13,433 bases of DNA from Actinomycetota bacterium (GTDB taxonomy: Bacteria; Actinomycetota; Actinomycetes; Streptosporangiales; Streptosporangiaceae): NCBI GenBank assembly GCA_003541285.1, contig DPMS01000568.1:3173-16605 (forward strand), read 5' to 3'. Shown here piece after piece: positions 7,813 through 13,433 of this stretch (its first letter is position 1; each line of letters opens with the position of its first letter). The translations under genes were made by a program, and so were the position numbers. The notes under the pieces were generated by a model. It saw nothing but the letters and a program-made list of their open reading frames with translations, was not told the origin of the DNA and did no database searches.

Positions 7813-8762
7813 CGGGTGGCTCCATTCGCCGCCGGCCGGCCCGGATCTCTGGCGGCGCCCTGGGGGTGATGGGCCCGCGCCAGTGACCTGAACGCCACCA
7901 GCACCTTCTCCCGGGTGGACAACGACACCCGGCGCTGGAGGACCGCCTGGGGGGCGGCGGCGATCCGCTTGAGCAGCTGGTAGTAGATGCCCGCCATCGC
8001 CCCGGCGGAGGCTGCGCTGCGCCAGTCCAGCATCGGCATCAGTGCCAGGCCCTTGGCGTACCAGGCACTGGCCCGCTCCGCCTCGAACTCGACCAGTGCC
8101 GCGAGCTTGTCCGCGTCGGCCCCCTGGTCAGGCCCACCCGTGAGTGACCCGTTCCCCAGCGAGCAGCCGAACCGGCCGAAGTCCTCGGCGGGCAGGTAGA
8201 TCCGCCCGCCCAGGTAGTCCTCGCGGATGTCGCGCAGGATGTTGGTCAGCTGCAGGGCAACGCCCAGCGAGTCCGCGAGCGGCGCTGCCACCGAGACATC
8301 TGCCGTGCCGAACACGCCAAGTGAGAGCCGCCCGATCGAGCCAGCCACACACCGGCAGTAGTGCAGCAGATCGTCGAAGGTCAGATAGCTGACCCCGCGC
8401 ACGTCCGCCTCGCAGCCGTCGATGAGCTCACCGAAAGCGGCCAGCGGGATGTCGAACCTGCCCGCGGCGTCCGCCAGCGCTACCAGCACCGGGTCGCTGG
8501 CGGCCGGATCAGTGGCCGCCTGGCCTGGCCGGCCGCTGGCTTGCAGGGCGGCCACGCTGGTGCGGGCCCCGGCCAGCGCGGCCAGCTTGTCCGGCGCGGG
8601 CAGATCACCGTCGCCGATGTCGTCGATCCGGCGGGCAAAGGCGTAGACGGCCGCGAGCGCCTGCCGTTTGGCCGGGGGGAGCAGCCGGATGCCGTAGGAG
8701 AAGTTCCTGGCCTGGGACCAGGTGATCTCCTCGCAATGCCGGTAAGCCGAACGGATATCCAT
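7809..8762 (-). CDS. hpnD: HpnD, presqualene diphosphate synthase
   Basis: HpnD condenses two farnesyl diphosphates to presqualene diphosphate, the first committed step of the HpnCDE route to squalene. The 317-aa squalene/phytoene-synthase fold shows the first Asp-rich motif RRIDDIGD (44-51, with D47, D48 and D51). The second is LTNILRDIREDYLGGRIYLPAED, with D178 and D182. I chose the ATG at 8762 rather than an ATG at 8975: the protein there begins MDIRSAYRHCEEITW, a normal HpnD beginning, and GGGAGGTGA (8775-8767) precedes it. The hpnC stop codon is inside that Shine-Dalgarno, 4 bp before the ATG. The upstream alternative would overlap hpnC by 200 bp and add an Arg/Pro-rich shadow. Confidence 0.95.
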   Translation of the reverse strand: MDIRSAYRHCEEITWSQARNFSYGIRLLPPAKRQALAAVYAFARRIDDIGDGDLPAPDKLAALAGARTSVAALQASGRPGQAATDPAASDPVLVALADAAGRFDIPLAAFGELIDGCEADVRGVSYLTFDDLLHYCRCVAGSIGRLSLGVFGTADVSVAAPLADSLGVALQLTNILRDIREDYLGGRIYLPAEDFGRFGCSLGNGSLTGGPDQGADADKLAALVEFEAERASAWYAKGLALMPMLDWRSAASAGAMAGIYYQLLKRIAAAPQAVLQRRVSLSTREKVLVAFRSLARAHHPQGAARDPGRPAANGATR

Positions 8763-8766
8763 GACG

Positions 8767-9768
8767 TCACCTCCCGGTCGCATAGGCCCGCACCAGTTCC
8801 GCCGCGATCCGCCCCTTGCCCGGCCGTGGGGGGGCGCACAGCACAGCGTGGCCGCTGGCGGCGATCGCCGCCAGCGCGGCCCGGCCGCCGGCGACATAGC
8901 CGGCCACCGCCGCCCGGGCGGCGCCGGCCAGTGTGCTGACGATCGGCGCACCCTCATCCAGCAAGGCGCGGGCACGCTCCACCTCGAACGCGATCAGTGC
9001 CCGCACGCCCGGGCCCGCGGCCGGCCCGGCAAGATCCCGCTCACTGCAGCCGAACCTGTCCATGTCCTCGGCGGGCAGATAGATGCGGCCCGCCCGCAGA
9101 TCCTCGGCCACGTCCTGCCAGTGCTCAGCGAGCTGGAGCGCGGTGCAGACCTTGTCCGAGAGCGCCTCGCGTTCGGGGGTGGCCGCGCCGAAGATGTACA
9201 GCACGACCCGGCCGACCGGATTGGCGGAGAGCCGGCAGTAGGCCAGCAGGTCGCTGAAGGCCGGGTAGCGGGAGACCACCTGGTCCTGGCGGTTCGCCTG
9301 GATGAGGTCGAGGAACGGCTGGGCCGGGATCGCGCACGCGGCCACCGTGGGAGCCAGTGCCCGGACCACGGCGAGCCTGGGGCCGTCGCCGTCCGGCCCG
9401 GCTGGCGCTCCCCCGGTCACCCCTGGCCCGGTCACCCCTTCCCCGGTCACCCCTCCTCCGGCCACCCCTGGCCCGGCCAGGCCTCCCCCGGCCAGCATCC
9501 GGTACAGGCGGCCGAGATCAGCTTCCAGTTCGTCGAGCAGGGCGAGCCGCTGGGCGGCGGGCGCCTCATCGCCCATGTCGTCGGCTGACCGCGCGAACCC
9601 GTAGAGAGCGGCCAGGTGCCCCCGGTACCTGCTGGGCAGCAGGCGCAGGGCGACGGGAAAGTTCTCCGCGCCAGCCTTGCCGGCCGCCGCAGCCCCGATG
9701 GTGCTGGCTGACGCGCTGATCACCCCGGCCGCGGGGGATCCGCCTGTTCTCGTCGCGTCAGGGGTCAC
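8767..9768 (-). CDS. hpnC: HpnC, hydroxysqualene synthase
   Basis: HpnC converts presqualene diphosphate to hydroxysqualene, between HpnD and HpnE. The 333-aa protein has AENFPVALRLLPSRYRGHLAALYGFARSADDMGDE, in which the first Asp-rich motif is D63, D64 and D67. The second motif is QLAEHWQDVAEDLRAGRIYLPAEDM (D219 and D223). Residues 94-126 are an unusual insertion made of five GVTGx-like pentapeptides, encoded by a 15-bp tandem repeat. They lie in the loop after the first Asp-rich helix, away from the conserved motifs. The start is GTG at 9768 with AAGGGA (9781-9776) seven bases before it. It is the first gene of the operon, so any promoter must lie in the long spacer beyond 9768. hpnC and hpnD are paralogues; the order C-D-E and the sequence details make this one HpnC. 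Confidence 0.94.
   Translation of the reverse strand: MTPDATRTGGSPAAGVISASASTIGAAAAGKAGAENFPVALRLLPSRYRGHLAALYGFARSADDMGDEAPAAQRLALLDELEADLGRLYRMLAGGGLAGPGVAGGGVTGEGVTGPGVTGGAPAGPDGDGPRLAVVRALAPTVAACAIPAQPFLDLIQANRQDQVVSRYPAFSDLLAYCRLSANPVGRVVLYIFGAATPEREALSDKVCTALQLAEHWQDVAEDLRAGRIYLPAEDMDRFGCSERDLAGPAAGPGVRALIAFEVERARALLDEGAPIVSTLAGAARAAVAGYVAGGRAALAAIAASGHAVLCAPPRPGKGRIAAELVRAYATGR
9411..9500. repeat. 15-bp tandem repeat inside hpnC, about six units
   Basis: Six consecutive 15-bp units follow the pattern CCCCGGTCACCCCTG: 9411-9425, 9426-9440, 9441-9455, 9456-9470, 9471-9485 and 9486-9500. The first three are nearly identical and the last two are more diverged. On the minus strand they encode the pentapeptides GLAGP, GVAGG, GVTGE, GVTGP and GVTGG. 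The unit is a multiple of three, so copy-number changes would keep the reading frame. Confidence 0.9.
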
Positions 9769-9779
9769 GGTCCTATCCC

Positions 9780-9807
9780 TTCATAGTTCGCAGGCAAATG
9801 CAAACAA
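9780..9807 (-). promoter_or_regulatory. Candidate proximal hpnC promoter
   Basis: On the minus strand TTGTTT (9807-9802) and TATGAA (9785-9780) are separated by 16 bp. Transcription would start near 9773, giving an almost leaderless hpnC message. This sits awkwardly with the Shine-Dalgarno AAGGGA at 9781-9776, which would not be transcribed. A TGAC-N6-GTCA dyad abuts the -35 element. Confidence 0.35.
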
Positions 9808-9821
9808 TGACATGAGCGTCA
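9808..9821. promoter_or_regulatory. Dyad site 1 (TGACATGAGCGTCA)
   Basis: This is a full TGAC-N6-GTCA dyad directly abutting the TTGTTT element of the proximal candidate promoter. Its centre is about 41.5 bp upstream of the start that promoter would use. It is a possible operator or activator site for the hopanoid operon; the binding protein is unknown. Confidence 0.55.
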
Positions 9822-9823
9822 CC

Positions 9824-9837
9824 TGACATGTGCGTCG
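9824..9837. promoter_or_regulatory. Dyad site 2 (TGACATGTGCGTCG)
   Basis: This is the same motif as site 1, with the last base changed. It starts 16 bp from site 1 in the same orientation and shares TGACATG and GCGTC with it. The tandem pair next to hpnC looks like a two-dimer binding region. Confidence 0.45.
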
Positions 9838-9883
9838 TAGAGCGGGCGGAAGCGTGTCCCGTCGGCGCGCGGCCAGACGACGT

Positions 9884-9889
9884 ATTATA
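9884..9889 (-). promoter_or_regulatory. Candidate distal hpnC promoter, -10 element
   Basis: A perfect TATAAT lies at 9889-9884 on the minus strand, in an unusually AT-rich patch. No clear -35 hexamer is found 16-18 bp upstream. Transcription from here would give a leader of about 110 nt that includes both hpnC-proximal dyads and the Shine-Dalgarno. The reverse strand reads TATTAT at the same place, so the element could also serve the plus strand. Confidence 0.4.
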
Positions 9890-10067
9890 CATAGCCTCGT
9901 TTTTGCTGCGGCATCCAGCCTCTTGAGGGCCTTTTGCTGATCCCCGCGCCATTTTCGGCATCTGAAACGCATTATTAACGCTGTGTTGATCCCACCGGCA
10001 CGCAGCTCTGCTGGTTCAGCGTCGCCGCAGGTCATGACCCCTGGCCGAGGGAGAATCCGGCGCCCGT

Positions 10068-10088
10068 CCAGTGGCCCCTGGCCACTGG
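10068..10088. terminator. Strong inverted repeat, possible terminator of the phosphatase transcript
   Basis: CCAGTGGCC (10068-10076) and GGCCACTGG (10080-10088) form a perfect 9-bp stem with a 3-nt loop. It lies about 260 bp past the phosphatase stop, on the path toward hpnC. There is no T-run on either side, so it could equally be an operator or simply an mRNA hairpin. Confidence 0.35.
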
Positions 10089-10135
10089 TCCATCACCTGC
10101 CTGAGGCGCCATCGCCGACGGCGACGGCGTTTATC

Positions 10136-10326
10136 CGACGTGCGCGTCATATTCAGCGAGCCGGGTGCGGCATTCGCTGACACTGGTGTCATGCATGGGG
10201 CCATAGCAGCGGCTATTGCCTGACGTGAGTGTCATGTCACCGGCCGTGTCCGGCACCATTTCCCTGACGCGTGCGTCACGCGGGGGGGGCGGCGGTCCTT
10301 GCGCCATTTCCCTGACGGCCGCGTCA
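10136..10326. repeat. Array of five 14-bp dyads at 42-48 bp spacing
   Basis: The copies are CGACGTGCGCGTCA (10136-10149), TGACACTGGTGTCA (10178-10191), TGACGTGAGTGTCA (10221-10234), TGACGCGTGCGTCA (10265-10278) and TGACGGCCGCGTCA (10313-10326). Start-to-start distances are 42, 43, 44 and 48 bp, close to four helical turns. All read in the same direction with GYGTCA as the right half. The two rightmost units extend to a 23-bp direct repeat with 20 identities (10256-10278 and 10304-10326) that begins CCATTTCCC. The array starts 23 bp past the phosphatase stop codon and lies about 370-560 bp upstream of hpnC. Half-sites are kept while the centres vary, as expected of protein-binding sites. Confidence 0.75.
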
Positions 10327-10348
10327 TATTAGATGCGACGGTAATAAC

Positions 10349-11449
10349 CTATGCCCGCCAGATCAGGGCGAGCGCACAGTCGTCGCCCCCGTTCGCGCCG
10401 GTCTGCATGACCCGCACCAGATCGGCGGCACCGGCCCGGAAGCCGGACGCCACCAGCCGGTCGGCCTCACCGAGCAACCTGTCCGTGCCGTAGTCGATGT
10501 CGCGGCCCGGCGCTTCCACCAGCCCGTCGGTGTAGAGCATCAGTGCGTCACCGGGCCGCAGCGTTCCCCGCTCCGGGGTCAGGCGCAGATCAGCCACCAC
10601 GCCCAGCACGATGCCGCGGGCCTGGGTGAGCCGCCACGTCCCGCTGCCCGCGTCGAAATGGGCCGCCGGCGGATGACCAGCGGAGGCCACGACGTACTCG
10701 CCGGTGGTCAGGTCGAGCGCGAGATGGATGGCGGTGACGAAGCCTTCCGTCACGGCCCCCCGGCGCAGGTAGGCGTTGCAGGTGGGCAGGAACGCCTCCT
10801 GCGGCACCGAGCCGAGCAGCCCGCCGAACGCCCCGGACAGCAGCAGCGCCCGGGTCCCCGCGTCCACCCCCTTGCCCGCCACATCGACCAGCGCGACCTC
10901 CAGGGTCTTGCCGTCACAGGCGGAAACCAGGAAATCCCCGCCGAACGAGGAGCCTCCCGCTGGCTTGAGTACCGAAACCGAGCCCCAGCCTGCGGGGAGC
11001 AACGGCAGGGTCCCCTGTGCGCGGATCCTGTCCCGCAGTTCGATCAGCATCTGGTTGCCGCGCAGACCCTGCATGCCGAGCTGCCGCCTGGTCCGCGCAA
11101 GGACATCGGCGACCAGGCCGGTGACCACGATGGTCGCGACGAGGCCGGGGCCTGCCCGGCCTTCCAGCACGTCGTAGGCCAGCCCGGCCGCGACGAGAAC
11201 GAACAGGATCCGCAGCGCCCGCGGCCAGAGCAGCATCCCTCCCGCCAGCACCGGCAAGATGAGCAGTCCCGGCGAGAACCATTCCACCGATACATGCACG
11301 GCCGCCACGCTGATGAAGGCGGTGGCCAGCGCCAGGCCCAGCGCCAGCCGGCGGTTGCGGGTGATGAGCTGGCGCTTCACCAGGCCGCTGGTCTTGCTCG
11401 CGGCGACCCGGGCGGCGAGCACGGAACGGGACCAGCCAGACACAACCAT
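10349..11449 (-). CDS. Membrane-anchored PP2C/SpoIIE-type serine/threonine phosphatase
   Basis: The 366-aa protein has an N-terminal membrane part with hydrophobic segments at about 34-55, 60-76, 78-96 and 101-118, then a soluble SpoIIE-type PP2C domain (about 155-366). Metal-binding and catalytic motifs are in order: SFGGDFLVS (168-176), VDVAGKGVDAG (188-198), SAGHPPA (256-262), MLYTDGLVEA (304-313) and GGDDCAL (354-360). Such phosphatases commonly act on anti-sigma-factor antagonists or other phosphoproteins; the substrate here is unknown, and no partner kinase or STAS protein is in the window. I start it at the ATG at 11449. The frame stays open far upstream, but that stretch lies opposite the acetyltransferase gene and resembles nothing. 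There is no clear Shine-Dalgarno; a TACAGT nine bases before the ATG suggests a leaderless message. The stop is TAG. Confidence 0.9.
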   Translation of the reverse strand: MVVSGWSRSVLAARVAASKTSGLVKRQLITRNRRLALGLALATAFISVAAVHVSVEWFSPGLLILPVLAGGMLLWPRALRILFVLVAAGLAYDVLEGRAGPGLVATIVVTGLVADVLARTRRQLGMQGLRGNQMLIELRDRIRAQGTLPLLPAGWGSVSVLKPAGGSSFGGDFLVSACDGKTLEVALVDVAGKGVDAGTRALLLSGAFGGLLGSVPQEAFLPTCNAYLRRGAVTEGFVTAIHLALDLTTGEYVVASAGHPPAAHFDAGSGTWRLTQARGIVLGVVADLRLTPERGTLRPGDALMLYTDGLVEAPGRDIDYGTDRLLGEADRLVASGFRAGAADLVRVMQTGANGGDDCALALIWRA

Positions 11450-11575
11450 GATGGCGGCACTGTATCGGCCACCGGCGGGATGCGGAACCTGCCGGGCAGG
11501 TATGGGCCGCGAAAGCGGGTCCCAGCCTGGGATATTCGATTGGCACCCGGCGGCCACCCGGGTAGGAATGCGGAT
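11450..11575. promoter_or_regulatory. Divergent promoter region with palindromes
   Basis: This 126-bp spacer separates the phosphatase (minus) and the acetyltransferase (plus). It contains ACCTGCCGGGCAGGT (11487-11501, 7-bp arms around one base) and TCCCAGCCTGGGA (11520-11532, 6-bp arms around one base). A looser pair, ACCCGG (11545-11550) and CCGGGT (11558-11563), sits just before the acetyltransferase Shine-Dalgarno. TACAGT on the minus strand near 11460 is a possible -10 for the phosphatase. These are candidate operators shared by both genes. Confidence 0.45.
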
Positions 11576-12856
11576 ATGGCCACCCCATACCCGATTCGCA
11601 CCGTCACCGAAGACGACCTGCCCGCCATCCACACCGTGCACGAGCACGCCTTTCACTCCGGGCCACCATCCGAGCAGAGCCGCGCGCGCATGCACGCCCG
11701 GATCGAACTGGACCGCACCATCGCGGCGTTCGACGGCGCCACCATGGTCGGCGTGGCTGGCGCGTACAGCTTCCGGATGCGCGTCCCTGGAGCACTCGCG
11801 CCGGTGGCAGGGGTGACCATGGTCGCGGTGCTGCCCTCGTACCGGCGCCGCGGCATCCTTTTCTCGCTCATGACGCAGCAACTGGAGGACCTGCACGGAC
11901 GGGGCGAGGAGGTGGCTGCGCTGTTCGCGTCGGAAGCCGGGATCTACCGCCGGTACGGCTACGGGCAGGCGTCCTGGCATGCCACCTTCGGCCTGCGGGC
12001 CGGCGAGGGCACGCTGGCCACTGCTGCGCCCGCCGACGGCAGCCTGCGGGTGCGGATCGCCGCACCGGATTCCGCCCGGGCCGAACTGGCCAAGGTCTAC
12101 GACACGGTGCTGGCGGAGCGTCCCGGGTTCTTCGCCCGCAACGACGCCTGGTGGGACCGGGCACTGGCGGACGGACCGGAGGACCGGGCGGGTGCGAGCC
12201 CGCTGCGCTGCGTGCTGGCCGAAGACTCCGCCGGCCCACGCGGCTACGCGCTGTTCTCGGCGCGCGGGCGGTGGGATCAGGACACCTTCCTGGCGGACTC
12301 CTCCATCGACATCCGCGAGATCATCACGGCGGATCCGGCCGCCACCGCCGCGATCTGGGGCGATCTGCTCAGCCGCGACCTGGTCACCGAATTCCACGCC
12401 GCGATGCGGCCGGTGGATGACCCTCTGCTGCACCTGCTGGCTGACCCGCGGCGAGTCCGCGCCCGGATTGCCGACGGCTTGTGGGTCCGGCTGGTTGACG
12501 TCGGCGGCGCGCTGGCCCGGCGCCGTTATGCCTGCCCGGTCGACGTCGTCCTCGACGTGTCCGATGAGTCCTGCGGGTGGAACCAGGGCCGGTGGCGGCT
12601 GAGCGCCGGGGGCAGCGCGCCTGCCGCCACCGCAGCGGGCGGGCCGACGCCCGGCACCGCCCGCTGTGAGCGGACCAGCGACCCGGCTGACATCGCACTG
12701 CCCGCCCATGTGCTGGGCGCCGCCTACCTCGGGGGCACCCGGCTCGGGTCCATGGCACAGGCCGGGCTGGTCACCGAGTTGCGTCCCGGTGCCCTGGCCG
12801 CCCTCTCGGCCGCGCTGTCCTGGGACCCGGCGCCCTGGTGCCCGGTGATCTTCTGA
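11576..12856 (+). CDS. Eis-like GNAT family N-acetyltransferase
   Basis: The 426-aa protein belongs to the Eis family, which moves acetyl from acetyl-CoA to amines; mycobacterial Eis acetylates aminoglycosides and a host protein. The N-terminal GNAT domain has VTMVAVLPSYRRRGILFSLM (80-99) with the CoA-binding RRxxGxx-type loop. Next comes SEAGIYRRYGYG (119-130), which contains the Tyr expected to act as general acid. A second GNAT-like region and a C-terminal sterol-carrier-like domain follow. The chain ends in CPVIF; Eis uses its C-terminal Phe carboxylate as general base, so the exact end is meaningful. A Gly/Ala/Pro-rich insertion at about 344-362 explains the length above the usual 400-410 aa. 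The ATG at 11576 has AGGA eight bases upstream. The natural substrate cannot be inferred, and nothing links it to the hopanoid genes. Confidence 0.92.
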   Translation: MATPYPIRTVTEDDLPAIHTVHEHAFHSGPPSEQSRARMHARIELDRTIAAFDGATMVGVAGAYSFRMRVPGALAPVAGVTMVAVLPSYRRRGILFSLMTQQLEDLHGRGEEVAALFASEAGIYRRYGYGQASWHATFGLRAGEGTLATAAPADGSLRVRIAAPDSARAELAKVYDTVLAERPGFFARNDAWWDRALADGPEDRAGASPLRCVLAEDSAGPRGYALFSARGRWDQDTFLADSSIDIREIITADPAATAAIWGDLLSRDLVTEFHAAMRPVDDPLLHLLADPRRVRARIADGLWVRLVDVGGALARRRYACPVDVVLDVSDESCGWNQGRWRLSAGGSAPAATAAGGPTPGTARCERTSDPADIALPAHVLGAAYLGGTRLGSMAQAGLVTELRPGALAALSAALSWDPAPWCPVIF

Positions 12857-12965
12857 CGCCCATGACGGACTCATTCGGGCTGCCTGGCCGATCAACGCCG
12901 CCTGCGCTATGGCGGAACGCAGCACGGGAACCCGCCCGTGCGACACTGGGCACGGGGAGGCTGCG
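12857..12965. other. Spacer with inverted repeat after the acetyltransferase
   Basis: In this 109-bp spacer GCACGGG (12922-12928) and CCCGTGC (12935-12941) form a 7-bp stem with a 6-nt loop, 65 bp after the acetyltransferase stop. It has no T-tract, so it is only a weak terminator candidate. GGGGAGG (12954-12960) is the Shine-Dalgarno of the next frame. Confidence 0.4.
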
Positions 12966-13406
12966 ATGCCCAGCATGAAGATCACCGTGGGTACCGCCAT
13001 GCGGGTCAGGGACGTGTCCAGGCCGCAGTCGCACCATGACGACGACGCCCGGGCAGGCCTGGCGGACTGGCCGGCCGCCCGCCCCGCCCCACCGTTCCCC
13101 GCGCCCCCGGCGCGCCGCCGCAGGCCAGGCGTGCTGTCGCCCGGCGCCTCCCCGCCCGCACCCGCCGCCTGGGGCCGGGCGGAGCAGAAGGCAGGACGGG
13201 ACCCAGCATCAGGAAGTGAGCCGGCGCCGTCCCCATCGCCAGGCCCCCGCCCAGCGAGCGTGCCCGCGCAGCCGCCCGAACCTGGGCCAGCGCCCGGTGC
13301 CCCGGCGCGCCGTGATGGCGCCGCCCAGCGGCAGCCGGGCTCGGCCCGCCACCGCCGGGTACGCCGGCGGCGCATCCGCCGGCCAGCAGCCGGAGACGGG
13401 GAGTAA
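12966..13406 (+). CDS. Hypothetical Pro/Arg-rich small protein
   Basis: This 146-aa frame is not recognised. It starts with ATG five bases after GGGGAGG, a strong Shine-Dalgarno, which is the main reason to believe it. The first 20 residues (MPSMKITVGTAMRVRDVSRP) are of ordinary composition. The rest is rich in Pro, Ala and Arg with little hydrophobic content, and the C-terminus is strongly basic (RHRRVRRRRIRR). No signal peptide, membrane segment or catalytic motif is seen. A disordered nucleic-acid-binding protein is possible but unproven. It could also be a fragment whose true continuation lies in another frame, or a GC-rich chance frame. An in-frame ATG at 12909 lacks a ribosome site. The direction matches the acetyltransferase gene. 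Confidence 0.5.
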   Translation: MPSMKITVGTAMRVRDVSRPQSHHDDDARAGLADWPAARPAPPFPAPPARRRRPGVLSPGASPPAPAAWGRAEQKAGRDPASGSEPAPSPSPGPRPASVPAQPPEPGPAPGAPARRDGAAQRQPGSARHRRVRRRRIRRPAAGDGE

Positions 13407-13433
13407 CCGCCAGCTACGTAGTGGCCATATCGC

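Larger units (their letters stand above)
9769..10348. other. 580-bp non-coding region upstream of hpnC
   Basis: The region lies between the 3' end of the phosphatase gene and hpnC, both on the minus strand. The part next to hpnC is much less GC-rich than the genes (29 of 60 bases are G or C in 9781-9840 by my count) and contains TATAAT and other AT-rich patches. Short open frames exist but have no credible start, composition or family resemblance. The region holds candidate hpnC promoters, seven TGAC-N6-GTCA dyads and one strong inverted repeat, each listed separately. A run of eight G lies at 10282-10289. Confidence 0.8.

Noticed and set aside
8762..8769. TGACGTCA palindrome as an eighth regulatory site
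   Set aside because: It lacks the 6-bp centre and is explained by the hpnC stop, the hpnD Shine-Dalgarno and the hpnD start codon.
8763..8975. Upstream start for hpnD at 8975
   Set aside because: It would overlap hpnC by about 200 bp and add Arg/Pro-rich residues. The ATG at 8762 has an excellent Shine-Dalgarno and a typical HpnD beginning.
9773..10035. Small minus-strand frames of 62 and 84 codons upstream of hpnC
   Set aside because: There is no convincing ribosome site, the composition is unlike the neighbouring genes, and they overlap each other and the promoter elements.
10136..10326. CRISPR array
   Set aside because: The repeated units are short and differ from copy to copy, with only half-sites kept. 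CRISPR repeats are longer and near identical, and no cas gene is present.
11450..13375. N-terminal extension of the phosphatase to about 1008 residues
   Set aside because: The extension runs opposite the Eis-like gene, has shadow-like Gly/Arg/Pro composition and no recognisable domain. The ATG at 11449 gives a sensible membrane-plus-PP2C protein.

Overview
The base composition is very GC-rich, with GC-rich third codon positions, GTG starts and an Eis-family acetyltransferase. Together these point to an actinomycete (Frankia-, Streptosporangiales- or Streptomyces-like; I cannot place it more closely). The centre of the window is a compact minus-strand hopanoid operon running from 9768 down to 546: hpnC, hpnD, hpnE, a short-chain prenyl diphosphate synthase, squalene-hopene cyclase, an HpnG-IspH fusion and hpnH. 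Four junctions overlap by 4 bp (GTGA or ATGA), one has the stop codon inside the next gene's Shine-Dalgarno, and one has a 31-bp gap, so the genes are almost certainly co-transcribed and translationally coupled.

How the genes work together: the IspH half makes IPP/DMAPP from HMBPP. The prenyl synthase condenses these to farnesyl diphosphate, and HpnC, HpnD and HpnE convert that to squalene. Shc cyclises squalene to hopene/diplopterol, HpnH adds an adenosyl group, and the HpnG half removes adenine to give the ribosylhopane branch. The operon thus covers the last MEP step through to extended C35 hopanoids. dxs, ispG and later side-chain genes are not in the window.

Region by region: 1-412 (minus) is the 5' part of a membrane glycosyltransferase cut by the window edge; 413-545 is a spacer; 546-9768 is the operon; 9769-10348 is a 580-bp non-coding stretch, markedly less GC-rich near hpnC. 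That stretch carries seven copies of a 14-bp dyad (TGAC-N6-GTCA), two beside the hpnC promoter and five in a regularly spaced distal array. Next, 10349-11449 (minus) is a membrane-anchored PP2C/SpoIIE-type phosphatase, divergent from an Eis-like GNAT acetyltransferase at 11576-12856 (plus). Finally, 12966-13406 (plus) is an unrecognised Pro/Arg-rich small protein.

The most notable points are the HpnG-IspH fusion, the phased dyad array, a 15-bp tandem repeat inside hpnC, and Gly/Pro-rich low-complexity segments in most of the hopanoid enzymes.
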